Origin: Mycobacterium sp. 852002-50816_SCH5313054-b
Lineage (GTDB): Bacteria; Actinomycetota; Actinomycetes; Mycobacteriales; Mycobacteriaceae
Length of the DNA: 64,000 nucleotides
Reading direction: 5' to 3'
NCBI RefSeq assembly: GCF_001667185.1
Contig: NZ_LZIC01000127.1
Span: forward strand, 1 to 64,000
Positions 1 to 7,916 of the stretch are shown here, piece by piece. The position numbers and the translations under genes were made by a program. The stretch's first letter is position 1; every line of letters starts with the position of its first letter. A model generated the notes under the pieces. The model saw nothing but the letters and a program-made list of their open reading frames with translations, was not told the origin of the DNA and ran no database searches.

Positions 1-4
1 GTAG

Positions 5-793
5 TCCGGTGTCAGTGCCCGCCGAAGCCGCTCGTCGGCCACGGTGCGCTCTAAGAATGTCGTTGCGATCTGGGTGCTGCTCGGTGACGACTACTACCGG
101 GCCTTGCAGCAAGACCATGTCGACCTTGTCACCGCCCCCATCGGCCATGTCACCGAGACGTCGGTTGTCACCAAGGCCGGCCAGGTCGTCGACGTCGATG
201 CGATCGTGCTGGCCACCGGGTTTGAGACGTCCCGCTACCTGCCGGGCATTGACGTCATCGGGACCGGGGGACAGCGCCTACACCAGCGCTGGGGACCCGA
301 TCCCAGCGCCTACCTGGGCGTCGCGGTGAGTGGATTCCCGAACTTCTTCATGCTCTACGGTCCCAATACCAACCAGGGCGGGAACTCAATCGTCTACATC
401 CTCGAGGCCGGCGCGCGGCTGGTGGCCAGCGCGGTGAGTCGGGTGGCGCGACGGGGCGGATACCTCGACGTGCGCGCGGAAGCCGAAACGCGCTACAACG
501 AACGGCTTTCCGCAGACCTCGAGCGCACCATCTGGACACGGTGCGACAGTTACTTCCGCTCGCCTACCGGCCGCATCGTTACCCAATGGCCCTACACCGA
601 GCTGGAATACGCCCGTCGCACCTGGCGCCTGCTGCCACGAGACTGGTCGCACCACTCAGGAGGTGCTGCGCCGCTTTCGAGTGGTCCTCGGCACGTCCAT
701 CTTCGCGGCTTCCTCGGTAGCGATCCTGCCCGCCACGTTGTCAATCGCCCTGCGGAACGCCTGCATGCCGAGACCGATTCCCAGGGACCGTAA
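5..793 (+). pseudogene. Baeyer-Villiger/flavin monooxygenase, C-terminal remnant
   Basis: Only the C-terminal half of a Baeyer-Villiger-type flavoprotein monooxygenase is readable. Visible family features are DDYYRAL, the IVLATGFE motif (Rossmann/FAD domain end) and the C-terminal WPYTELEYARRTWRL stretch. An in-frame TAG at 2-4 interrupts the frame just where the window begins, and residues before LLGDDYY no longer resemble the family, so the FAD-binding N-terminus (GxGxxG) is not joined in frame here. The last ~46 residues (beyond about position 655) are an antisense reading of the merR-like gene, so the original stop also looks lost. A GTG at 44 could start a short product, but this would lack FAD binding. 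Decayed gene is the best call; a sequencing frameshift at the edge is the alternative. Confidence 0.65.
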
Positions 794-1408
794 TTGGACG
801 GTCTTCTCGGCGATCGCGGGCCAGTCATCGATGGGTAGCCCGGCGTGCAGGAATGGCTCCCAGATTTCGTCGCGGTAGAGGTCGACGAACGCCTGCATGC
901 TCGCGATCTGGTGATTGGTCATGTGGGTGAGGGACCGAGCGATCTTGTCCAAGGGCAGGCCGATGGCGACGAGCTTCTCGACGTATTCGAACGTTCTGGT
1001 GTCGGTGATGACAAGCAGCTCGTCGTTTACGACGTCGATCAGCCCGCAGTCTGCCAAGTGCTGCTCCGCGTCGGCGCCGAACTGTTCGGCCAGGTCGACC
1101 CGCTTCATCTCCATCGATCCGGTGAGGTTGGCGGGGCTGAGCGCTTGCGAGGTCAACCGGCGTAACTCGGGTGCCGATTCACCGGACTGGTCCAGAACGC
1201 GTCGGATTACGTCAAGCGGAAACCCTTGTGCTCGAAGCGATTTGATCCGCTCAATGTGTGAGATGTGATCGTCGTTGTAGATCCCGATCCGACCGCGGCG
1301 CTGTGGCGGTGGCACCAGGCCGTTGGTTTGCCACTCGCGAATGTTTCGCGCCGTCATGTCGACGCGGCGCGCGAGCTCGTCGATTGTCATGTCCACTGCG
1401 ATAACCAT
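656..1408 (-). CDS. MerR-family transcriptional regulator
   Basis: 250-aa DNA-binding regulator. The N-terminus carries a MerR winged helix-turn-helix (MTIDELARRVDMTARNIREW, then NGLVPPPQRRGRIGIY and a dimerisation helix containing IKSLRAQGF). The C-terminal ~150 residues are a helical effector domain I do not recognise; there is no Cys cluster typical of metal sensors, so an organic ligand is more likely. It is divergent from the P450 gene at 1468 with a 59-bp gap that holds a 20-bp dyad (1429-1448), which fits MerR operator architecture and autoregulation. Start: ATG at 1408; an ATG six codons later (1390) gives the canonical MTIDELA start and is equally possible. The 3' end overlaps the decayed monooxygenase on the other strand. 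Confidence 0.85.
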   Translation of the reverse strand: MVIAVDMTIDELARRVDMTARNIREWQTNGLVPPPQRRGRIGIYNDDHISHIERIKSLRAQGFPLDVIRRVLDQSGESAPELRRLTSQALSPANLTGSMEMKRVDLAEQFGADAEQHLADCGLIDVVNDELLVITDTRTFEYVEKLVAIGLPLDKIARSLTHMTNHQIASMQAFVDLYRDEIWEPFLHAGLPIDDWPAIAEKTVQLRSLGIGLGMQAFRRAIDNVAGRIATEEAAKMDVPRTTRKRRSTS

Positions 1409-1428
1409 TGTCGATTACGGAGATTTAC

Positions 1429-1448
1429 GTTACGGTTCTGAGCGTAAC
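1429..1448. promoter_or_regulatory. MerR-type operator dyad
   Basis: Perfect 6-bp inverted repeat GTTACG (1429-1434) and CGTAAC (1443-1448) separated by 8 bp, lying between the divergent merR-like and P450 genes. A ~20-bp dyad in a divergent promoter is the standard MerR arrangement. Binding by the neighbouring regulator is inferred. Confidence 0.55.
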
Positions 1449-1467
1449 CATACAGGACGGGTGATCG

Positions 1468-2748
1468 ATGACGCTCACTGACGGGGTTCGCTTCACCGGC
1501 TCGGCGGCGCGCACGCTGGCCGGCGCCGTGTTGGCCAATGCCGCGGGCGCCCGCCGGCGGGCACCGATCGATGCGGCCAGCACGGCGTACGACCCGCTGG
1601 ACGCGGTGACGGCGGCCCAACCACACTCGGCCTACCGCCGATTGCACGCCGGCCCTCGGGTGCAGTACAACCCGAAACGCAGAGTGTTTGTGCTGAGCCG
1701 TTTGGACGATGTCCGGGCCGCCGCTCGCGACGACGCCAACCTGTCCAGTGCTGACGGGCCGATGCTGACCCGAATACGCACACCGATCTTGGTCTCGCTG
1801 GACGGCGACAAACACGCCCGGCAGCGGCGCCAGGTGCTGCCGGCCTTCACCAAGGCCGCGCTTGACGGCTGGCGTCCGATCATCGACCGGTTGGCCGCGG
1901 AGACGGTTTGCGATGTCTTGGCCAACCCGGGTTGCGACGTGGTCCAGCGACTGGCGATACCGATGCCGGTGCGGCTGATTGCCCAGTTACTGGGTGTTCC
2001 CGACACCGACGTCGACGATTTTCGGCGGTGGTCGGAAGCGTCGGTACAGATCACCGATCTCGACCTCTCGGCGCGCGGTGCCCGCAAGCTGGCCGGCTCG
2101 TTGCGCGGCTCCTGGGCGATGCACCGGTATTTCACGGGGCAGTTCGCGGTGGGCGGGTTGAAGGGCTCCGACACGATCCTGGGCCGGCTGCTGGCGGAGA
2201 ACCAGGCCGGCTCCCTGCCCGACCGCGAGCTGTTCTATTTCGCGATGCTTCTGCTGTTGGCCGGCAATGAGACCACCACCAATCTCCTTGGCGGCATGTT
2301 CGACACGCTGGCCGCCCACCCGGAGGAGTATGACCTGCTACGCGCCAATCCTGACTTGGTACCGATGGCGGTCGAGGAATTGCTGCGCTATCTGTCGCCG
2401 GCGCAGAACGTCTATCGCACCGCACTCAACGATTACCGGGTCGGTGACGCCACCATTCCAGCGCGTTCGCGGATCATGCTGTCGATTGGCGCCGCTAATC
2501 GTGATCCGCTGGCATTCGACGAACCTGACAGGTTCCGGGTCGATCGAAATCCTAGCCAGCACATGACCTTTGGATTCGGCGCGCACCTGTGTATCGGAGC
2601 GCAATTGACTCGCATGGAGGCCCAGGCGGTGCTGCGTGAGCTCGTTACGCGGGTCAATCGGATATCGGTGGTCGGTGCAACTCGCTGGTCTACCAACAGT
2701 TTGCTGCGGGGACCCACGCGCCTGGCGGTCCGTCTGACGCCCGCCTGA
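1468..2748 (+). CDS. Cytochrome P450
   Basis: 426-aa soluble bacterial cytochrome P450 monooxygenase, using electrons from ferredoxin partners that are not in this window. Diagnostic motifs: the I-helix oxygen-activation motif AGNETT at about residues 265-270, the K-helix ExxR (ELLR in VEELLRYLSP), and the heme loop FGFGAHLCIG with the proximal Cys at residue 375. The first ~40 residues are rich in Ala/Arg and lie ahead of the conserved fold. It is divergent from the MerR regulator and probably controlled by it. The flavin monooxygenase remnant, SDR and P450 together suggest terpenoid, steroid or hydrocarbon oxidation, but the substrate cannot be read from sequence. Confidence 0.93.
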   Translation: MTLTDGVRFTGSAARTLAGAVLANAAGARRRAPIDAASTAYDPLDAVTAAQPHSAYRRLHAGPRVQYNPKRRVFVLSRLDDVRAAARDDANLSSADGPMLTRIRTPILVSLDGDKHARQRRQVLPAFTKAALDGWRPIIDRLAAETVCDVLANPGCDVVQRLAIPMPVRLIAQLLGVPDTDVDDFRRWSEASVQITDLDLSARGARKLAGSLRGSWAMHRYFTGQFAVGGLKGSDTILGRLLAENQAGSLPDRELFYFAMLLLLAGNETTTNLLGGMFDTLAAHPEEYDLLRANPDLVPMAVEELLRYLSPAQNVYRTALNDYRVGDATIPARSRIMLSIGAANRDPLAFDEPDRFRVDRNPSQHMTFGFGAHLCIGAQLTRMEAQAVLRELVTRVNRISVVGATRWSTNSLLRGPTRLAVRLTPA

Positions 2749-2966
2749 GACGTTCGCAGCCCCGGACGCCGGAATCGACCAGGGCCGCGGGGGTTTTCAT
2801 CGGGCAGGGTTCTCGGCGACCTCGATGGCAACCGCCGATGCGTGCGCCGCGCCGGCCCCGGGTGCGCTGGCGGCGCGGTCACGGATGTGGTTGGCCTGCT
2901 TGGCGATTGGGTAGGGGCACGGCCCGTAGCTGCGGTCAGGGCTTCGTTGAGACCAAATTGCCTAAG
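2749..2966. other. Gap with orphan coding-like stretch (minus strand 2797-2961)
   Basis: Between the convergent P450 and SDR genes. On the minus strand one frame from about 2961 to a TGA at 2797 reads a protein-like tail (SPDRSYGPCPYPIAKQANH, then an Ala-rich end) with no start codon and no ribosome-binding site. It could be the tail of a deleted gene. Not confidently assignable; no hairpin terminator was noticed. Confidence 0.25.
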
Positions 2967-3806
2967 TCAACCGCTGGCCGCGGCCGCCCTGGCTCGCTCC
3001 GTCATCGAGGCGATCACCCCGCCGTCGTTGAGGATGTCGGTGCCGGTGAGATAACCGGCTTTGGCGCTGGCGCAGAAGGCGAGCAGCTCGGCCATCTCCT
3101 CCGGCTTGCCCCACCGCGGAACCGCGGCATCGGCAACCATCGCACCGGCCCCGGCCTGCTCCTCGAGCCTGCCCATCTCGGTGTCGGTCGAGCCCGGAGA
3201 AACTGAGACGATGCGCAATCCGCGCGCGTTGAACCTCTCCGCCTGTGACTGGCTGTACCACCTCACAAAGCTCTTGCTCAAGGCGTAGGCGATACCGGAT
3301 CGCGCGTCCTCGGGGACGATGTCGCACGCCGCCAGCATGGTGTCCATGAAGGACTCGGCGTCCTGAAGTGCCAGCGGAAACTGGCCCGTCGGAACCATTT
3401 CCGCGGGCAACATGTGGGCCGCCATGGACGCCACATTGACGATCACGGCGCCCTCGCCGGCTGCCGCATAGAACGCCTCGTTGACGTTCGCTGTGCCCAG
3501 TGCGTTGGTCCGCATCACGTAGTCGGCAGGGCCCATGCTCGGGCTGACCCCCGCGGTGTGAATCACCGAGGCGAGCGTCCCCAGGTGGTTTGCGGTGTCG
3601 AGCAGGCCCGCCACCGCGCCCGCGTCGGTGACGTCGCAGTTGATAACCGTGGGAGTCATCCCGAGGCCTTCCAGGGTTGCGGCGGCGGTGGTCAGCCGGT
3701 CCTGTCGGACGTCGCAGAGGACCAGGGAATGGTCGCGGCCGACGATCTTGGCCGTGGCCAGACCCATCCCGCCCGCACCGCCGGTGATCACCGAAACTCG
3801 ATTCAT
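2967..3806 (-). CDS. Short-chain dehydrogenase/reductase (3-alpha-HSD-like)
   Basis: 279-aa NAD(P)-dependent SDR. The cofactor motif TGGAGGMG is at the N-terminus, an IHTAG motif replaces the usual NNAG, and the catalytic Tyr-Lys pair is in YALSK after the VNVASMAA serine region. A ~25-residue insertion (around FMDTMLAACDIVPEDARSG) ahead of the catalytic Tyr resembles bacterial 3-alpha-hydroxysteroid dehydrogenase/carbonyl reductases. I chose the ATG at 3806 because the Rossmann fold starts four residues later; upstream in-frame codons to 3995 overlap the antiporter gene and do not look coding. It is in the same direction as the antiporter, 121 bp downstream of it. The substrate is unknown. 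Confidence 0.85.
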   Translation of the reverse strand: MNRVSVITGGAGGMGLATAKIVGRDHSLVLCDVRQDRLTTAAATLEGLGMTPTVINCDVTDAGAVAGLLDTANHLGTLASVIHTAGVSPSMGPADYVMRTNALGTANVNEAFYAAAGEGAVIVNVASMAAHMLPAEMVPTGQFPLALQDAESFMDTMLAACDIVPEDARSGIAYALSKSFVRWYSQSQAERFNARGLRIVSVSPGSTDTEMGRLEEQAGAGAMVADAAVPRWGKPEEMAELLAFCASAKAGYLTGTDILNDGGVIASMTERARAAAASG

Positions 3807-3927
3807 ACCTGGACCGTATACGTAGCGTCTTCGCCATGCCAGCTCTCCCCGCGCGATAGCCCTTCGAGGCCAAGAGAATTCGGCAGTGCGCTTAATTCGC
3901 GACCCGTGGTCATCGCGGAATTTCGGT

Positions 3928-5235
3928 TCAGCCCGCGAGATGACCGTCTTCCGCGGGATGGGGGTGCCCGCTGTGCCGGATCGCCCTCCCGACAAACGGT
4001 GCCCGGATGGTGCTCATCAGGTGGCGGCGGTTGACGATCAGCCCGGCGATGGCCACCGCGGTGTACACCCCACACAGCACCAGCCGCCCCGGGGTCGAAA
4101 CGATCGGGAATTGGACGACGAACAACGCCAGCAGAGCGCCCGCCGACGCACGGTGGAAACGCAGCCCAAGGATCAGCGCGACCCCCATCAGGGTTTGGGT
4201 GGCGGTGAGCAGCACCTCCTCGACCTGGCGTGAATCGAGCACGAGAGCAGGCCCGCCCCCACCGAGGATGTGGGCGACGGGCAACGATCCGATCAGCAGC
4301 GTCCACTGGTTGACCTTGGAGGAGATCAGTGTGGCGATCGCCGCCGTGCCTTTGCCGCGCGTGGCGAAAATGACCGCGATGATGAACTCGGGGGCTTCGG
4401 AGGCCAGCGGGGCGAGCCACTGGACGAGCAGGAAGCGGTCGATGCCCAGCTCGGTACCGGCCGCGACCAGATTGTCTGCGAACGGCTTGGCGCAGAGCAC
4501 AATCACCGCTCCCGACGCCAGGAACAGGCCGACGACGGCAATGCGCCGCGCGCGATCGGGTAGCTCCCCGAGCGCGGCGGCGGTACCGATGAGCTCGGGC
4601 TCCTCCACGTCGCCATGACCGATCTTGTAAAGGTAAAAGCCGAACCAGGCGAGCAGCGCCAACCCGAGCGCCAGGTGGATCTCCCCGGTCGCCGGCATGA
4701 CGAATGCGACCACGCCGGCAATGAGCAGAAACCCGAGTTCGACGCGGTTGGCGGGGTCGAGTGCCACGGCACCGGATTTCGGGGCGGAGATTCGGGAGCC
4801 CGCCTTGCGGGCCACGAGGATGCTGACCAGCACCACGACGGGCCACCCCAGCCCCATCAGCAACCGGTTGGAACCGGTCATGTTGGCGGCGGCGTACTGG
4901 GTGTAATCCGGGTTGTGGCCGGACACGTAGGCGTAATAGAGGTCGACGGCGTACTCGGGCAGCACCGCCACCAGGGCGAGAACCGCGATCGCCAGGCCCC
5001 CGGAGACGTCGATCTGCGCGGCTTCGGCAGCCCACGCCAGCAGGAAGCTGGCCGCCACCACGGCCGCCCCATAGGTCAGCAGCGCGGCGATCGGGTCCAA
5101 GTGCAGGCCGGCGATCCTGACCACCAGCGCCGGGGCGATGAACGCCGCCGTGATCAGGGCCGAGCGGACCAGGGTCAGCCGCCGCGCGCGCGCCGGCGCC
5201 GAGGCTGGGGCGGCGGGCCTGTCTGTGGCCAGCAT
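3928..5235 (-). CDS. Cation/Ca2+ antiporter (CaCA family)
   Basis: 435-aa integral membrane protein with about 10-11 hydrophobic segments and two inverted alpha-repeats typical of sodium/calcium-type exchangers: repeat 1 around LPEYAVDLYYAY and ANMTGSNRLLMG, repeat 2 around APLASEAPEFIIAVIFATR and the LISSKVNQWTLLIGSLP helix. The acidic residues of LPEY and APEF are expected to bind cation. A cytosolic loop lies between the repeats (after YLYKIGHGDVEEPELIG). Start: of two ATGs six bases apart (5241 and 5235), the second has a usable GAAGG spaced six bases upstream, whereas the first abuts it. A structured leader at 5311-5391 precedes it, suggesting RNA-level control. The transported ion (Ca2+, Na+, H+, K+) cannot be decided. 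Confidence 0.85.
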   Translation of the reverse strand: MLATDRPAAPASAPARARRLTLVRSALITAAFIAPALVVRIAGLHLDPIAALLTYGAAVVAASFLLAWAAEAAQIDVSGGLAIAVLALVAVLPEYAVDLYYAYVSGHNPDYTQYAAANMTGSNRLLMGLGWPVVVLVSILVARKAGSRISAPKSGAVALDPANRVELGFLLIAGVVAFVMPATGEIHLALGLALLAWFGFYLYKIGHGDVEEPELIGTAAALGELPDRARRIAVVGLFLASGAVIVLCAKPFADNLVAAGTELGIDRFLLVQWLAPLASEAPEFIIAVIFATRGKGTAAIATLISSKVNQWTLLIGSLPVAHILGGGGPALVLDSRQVEEVLLTATQTLMGVALILGLRFHRASAGALLALFVVQFPIVSTPGRLVLCGVYTAVAIAGLIVNRRHLMSTIRAPFVGRAIRHSGHPHPAEDGHLAG

Positions 5236-5310
5236 CGTCATCCTTCAACTCAGAGAGGGGGGCCGATCATCGATGGCTTGGACTCGCGGCCGTAGCGTGG
5301 CCCGCTCGCT

Positions 5311-5391
5311 CAAACCTACCCGCGAGACGAGAAGCCAGCAACGTGGCGGGTAGGCGAAAGGTTTGGACCCTGACTCCCATCTTTGCTGGCT
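5311..5391 (-). ncRNA. Structured 5' leader RNA, riboswitch-like
   Basis: In the RNA running toward the antiporter, a perfect 9-bp stem pairs AGCCAGCAA (5391-5383) with TTGCTGGCT (5341-5333). Inside its loop, a segment at 5366-5346 is complementary to GCGGGTAGGTTTG at 5323-5311 in two blocks (8 + 6 bp) with a six-base bulge. The strands interleave, so the two helices form an H-type pseudoknot or exclude each other. A weaker GC hairpin follows at about 5283-5304. The rest of the 305-bp gap (5236-5540) shows nothing else I can name. No known riboswitch class fits clearly: a GCAAAG...GGGAGU start hints at the Mn2+ yybP-ykoY class but its 3' motif is missing. Confidence 0.4.
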
Positions 5392-5540
5392 AACCGCGGC
5401 AATTCGCAAAGTTAGGTTGGCCTGATCTATAACTTTGGCAAACCTGGCGCCGGGCAACCGCAGAACGTCAACATTCACTAAGACGCACTGCGCGAGTCCG
5501 CGGTTCCGTCGCGGGCGGGCGGCTTCTCGACGTCGCCGGG

Positions 5541-6359
5541 TTAACCCGGGGGACCCATCGCCGCGGCCGCGGCCTGGGCGAACAGCTGCACGGTCTGGTT
5601 GCGGGTCAGTGAACTGGTCAGCTGCTCGGCAGCACGCATGACGTCGCCGACGAACCAGGTCGGGCCGTTCGTGAGGTTGTCGAAAGCGTCCGCGATCACG
5701 TCGTCCACGGCGGCCGCCCCCGGCGGCACATCGTCGAGCGAGCCGATCTGCCCGCGGCTGTGTTCGAGTTCCCTGAGCGCGGGCGTATCGGTCTTGCCGA
5801 GTATGAGGCCCAGGACGTCGACGCCCTTGTCGTGCAGCTCGGCCCACAGCGCCTCGGCGAAGACCATGTCGAAGGCCTTGGAGGCGCCGTAGGCGACCAT
5901 GTTGGACCCCCCGGCCAAACCCGCCCCGGACCCGAAGATGACGATCCCGCCACTGCCTCGCTCGACCATCGCGGGAGCGAAGTGGTGGCACAGCTGCATC
6001 GGCACCATGCAGTTGCGTTGCACCATCGCCTCGGCGGCCTCGATCGGGTTGGCAAGGAACGGTTGATAATTCGGGTCGGCGCCGGCGCAGTACACCAGGA
6101 ACCCGATCTCGAGGTCGGCGGTCGCCGCCGCGATCGCCGATGCCGCGCCGGGCTCCGCGAGATCGATCGCGAGAATTCGTGTTTCGACAGAAAATCGCGA
6201 ATCGATATCCGCTGCAACCTGCTCCAGCACCGGCTGGCGGCGGGCCAGCAGCACCACGTTAACCCCGCGTTCGGCAAGCCCGGCGGCGAACGCGGCGCCC
6301 AGCCCGTCGGATGCGCCGGCGACGAGTGCCCACGGTCCGTACTTGGTTGCGAAAGTCAT
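5541..6359 (-). CDS. Short-chain dehydrogenase/reductase
   Basis: 272-aa SDR of the classical type: cofactor-binding GASDGLG near the N-terminus, VYCAGA in place of NNAG, serine region VIFGSGAGLAGG and catalytic YGASK. It ends in an Ala-rich tail. The ATG at 6359 overlaps the stop of the upstream SnoaL-like gene by 4 bp (ATGA), so the two are translationally coupled. It is the last gene of a three-gene operon (alcohol dehydrogenase, SnoaL, SDR) divergent from an IclR regulator. A role in oxidising or reducing a hydroxylated catabolic intermediate is inferred; the substrate is not. Confidence 0.87.
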   Translation of the reverse strand: MTFATKYGPWALVAGASDGLGAAFAAGLAERGVNVVLLARRQPVLEQVAADIDSRFSVETRILAIDLAEPGAASAIAAATADLEIGFLVYCAGADPNYQPFLANPIEAAEAMVQRNCMVPMQLCHHFAPAMVERGSGGIVIFGSGAGLAGGSNMVAYGASKAFDMVFAEALWAELHDKGVDVLGLILGKTDTPALRELEHSRGQIGSLDDVPPGAAAVDDVIADAFDNLTNGPTWFVGDVMRAAEQLTSSLTRNQTVQLFAQAAAAAMGPPG

Positions 6360-6781
6360 GTGTCGCTCCCTTGCTGGCCGAACGTCGTGATGCGGACCTG
6401 GGTGAACCGGCGTCGCGCGATGCGCCAACCGGTGGCGGTCCGCATGATCTCGTCGTCGTAGAATCCCCACGCGTTGACACCGGATTTGTTGTCGCCGAAC
6501 ATGATCACCGCATCGACGTACGTGCGGGCCACGGCGTTGTCGCCGTCGACCGTGATGGCCTGATTGGACAGGCGGTGCAGGGTATGGCCCGCCAGGGCGT
6601 GCGTCTTGTCCATGAAGTCGGTGACTTCGTCCACACCGCGCCAGGTGCCGATCTCGCCGTAGTCGAGCTCGCAATCATCGGTGAACACGGTGCGGAACAA
6701 GGGCCAATCACGCCGATCGATCCCGGTGGCGTAGCGCACCAGGAGCTCCGCGATATCCTGACGGTCCTCTCGTTCGCTCAT
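6356..6781 (-). CDS. SnoaL-like NTF2-fold protein
   Basis: 141-aa NTF2-fold protein of the SnoaL_4/nuclear-transport-factor type (start SEREDRQDIAELLVRYATGIDRRDW; Asp-rich D-D-C-E-L-D-Y-G strand; C-terminal GWRIARRRF). Members are small hydratases, isomerases or cyclases acting on polyketide, steroid or aromatic intermediates. It overlaps its neighbours by 4 bp on each side (ATGA junctions), which places it firmly in one operon with the alcohol dehydrogenase and SDR and implies action on the same intermediate. The catalytic residues of the individual enzyme cannot be assigned. Confidence 0.85.
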   Translation of the reverse strand: MSEREDRQDIAELLVRYATGIDRRDWPLFRTVFTDDCELDYGEIGTWRGVDEVTDFMDKTHALAGHTLHRLSNQAITVDGDNAVARTYVDAVIMFGDNKSGVNAWGFYDDEIMRTATGWRIARRRFTQVRITTFGQQGSDT

Positions 6782-7827
6782 GCGACGTCTCCGTTCGGGT
6801 GAACCACGATGCGCGGCGGACCGTCGGATCTGCGGGCCAGCTCGAGCGCGTCGGGGACTTCGTCGAGGCCGATGATTCTGCCGACGCTCGGCAGCGGGTC
6901 CAGCCGTCCGGCCGCGATGGCGTCCAGGGTCCCATACCAGTCCTGCGGGTGCGGGCCGCCGCCGAATTGGATGGTGACGCCCTGGCGGGTGGCGGTAGTG
7001 ACGTCCAGCGTGTCCCCGGTGTACCAGCCGCCCGCGCAATAGATCCGGGTGGCCATCTCGGCGGATTCGACGATGTGCTGGATGAGTCCGGCGGCGCCGA
7101 CGCACTCGAAAACCACCGCCGGCCCGGGCAATCCGCGTTCGGCTCGAACCTCCCGGAACGCGTCGAACGCCGACTTTACGGCGGGATCCACCGCCACGTG
7201 GGCGCCGAATTCGCGTGCCAGCGCGAGGCGGTCGGGCTGGTAGTCGGCCACCACGATCGGTTCGATGGAGCGGCCGGACAGGGCGGCGACCGCGGAAAGA
7301 CCGATCGCGCCCGCGCCGATGACGAGCGGGATCTCGCCGGGTTGGATGCGCGCCGACCTCACGTAGAACTCGCCGACGGCGAAAGCATCGGTCAGCGCCA
7401 CCGCGTCGCTGGCGACGTCGCCCGGGACCAGTTTGGTCGCCGCCTCCGAAACCACCAGCAGCTCACCGAAACTCCCCTGCGCGTCCGGGTGCTGCCCGAT
7501 GATGCGCATGCCTCCCGCCCCGCCGTCGACGAGACGCACCGGCATGGCCGTGACCCGCGAGCCCACCGCGAACTGATCAGTGCAGCCGGGGCCGTGCCCG
7601 ATGACCTCGCCGACGAACTCATGGCCGAGCACGATGTCGCGGTCCGGGTCGTACAGCGAACGGCCCGTCGGGTCGTCGACGGCCAGTTCGGGGTGGTCCA
7701 TGAAGTGCACATCGGACGCGCAGATCGCGGTGCTCAGTGTCCGCAACAGCAATTCACCCGGCCCGGGGGCCGGATCCGGCGTCTCGCGGACCTGTAACCG
7801 GCCGTCCCTCAACACAACCGCGCGCAA
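6778..7827 (-). CDS. Zinc-type alcohol dehydrogenase (MDR family)
   Basis: 349-aa medium-chain dehydrogenase/reductase. Catalytic-zinc residues are visible as AICASDVHF (Cys) and LGHEFVGEV (His-Glu); the nucleotide-binding Rossmann motif is GAGAIGLSAVAAL. The four-Cys structural-zinc lobe is absent, replaced by a Gly-rich loop (VDGGAGGMRIIG). The start is a TTG at 7827: it sits five bases after a GAGG Shine-Dalgarno and begins the conserved LRAVVLRDG strand, whereas upstream ATG/GTG codons run into the divergent regulator. First gene of the ADH-SnoaL-SDR operon; the neighbouring IclR protein probably controls it through the AT-rich region at 7828-7916. Confidence 0.87.
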   Translation of the reverse strand: MRAVVLRDGRLQVRETPDPAPGPGELLLRTLSTAICASDVHFMDHPELAVDDPTGRSLYDPDRDIVLGHEFVGEVIGHGPGCTDQFAVGSRVTAMPVRLVDGGAGGMRIIGQHPDAQGSFGELLVVSEAATKLVPGDVASDAVALTDAFAVGEFYVRSARIQPGEIPLVIGAGAIGLSAVAALSGRSIEPIVVADYQPDRLALAREFGAHVAVDPAVKSAFDAFREVRAERGLPGPAVVFECVGAAGLIQHIVESAEMATRIYCAGGWYTGDTLDVTTATRQGVTIQFGGGPHPQDWYGTLDAIAAGRLDPLPSVGRIIGLDEVPDALELARRSDGPPRIVVHPNGDVA

Positions 7828-7843
7828 TGGATCCTCATTTATT

Positions 7844-7873
7844 TTCTCGAATAATCGATATATGATCTCGAAT
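7844..7873. promoter_or_regulatory. Candidate IclR operator, 21-bp-spaced direct repeats
   Basis: The AT-rich divergent promoter region contains TCTCGAAT at 7845-7852 and again at 7866-7873, a start-to-start spacing of 21 bp (two helical turns), with an ATCGAT palindrome (7854-7859) between them. This is the only AT-rich patch for several kb and lies exactly between the ADH start and the IclR gene. Binding by IclR is inferred. Confidence 0.45.
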
Positions 7874-7916
7874 GCTCGCCGTAACTGTATGAACCTCGCC
7901 GCGAAGGAGTCAAGCC

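Noticed and set aside
5311..5391. Mn2+ yybP-ykoY riboswitch
   Set aside because: The GCAAAG and GGGAGU start is suggestive, but the second conserved loop ending in GACCTTTGC is absent, so the class was not assigned.
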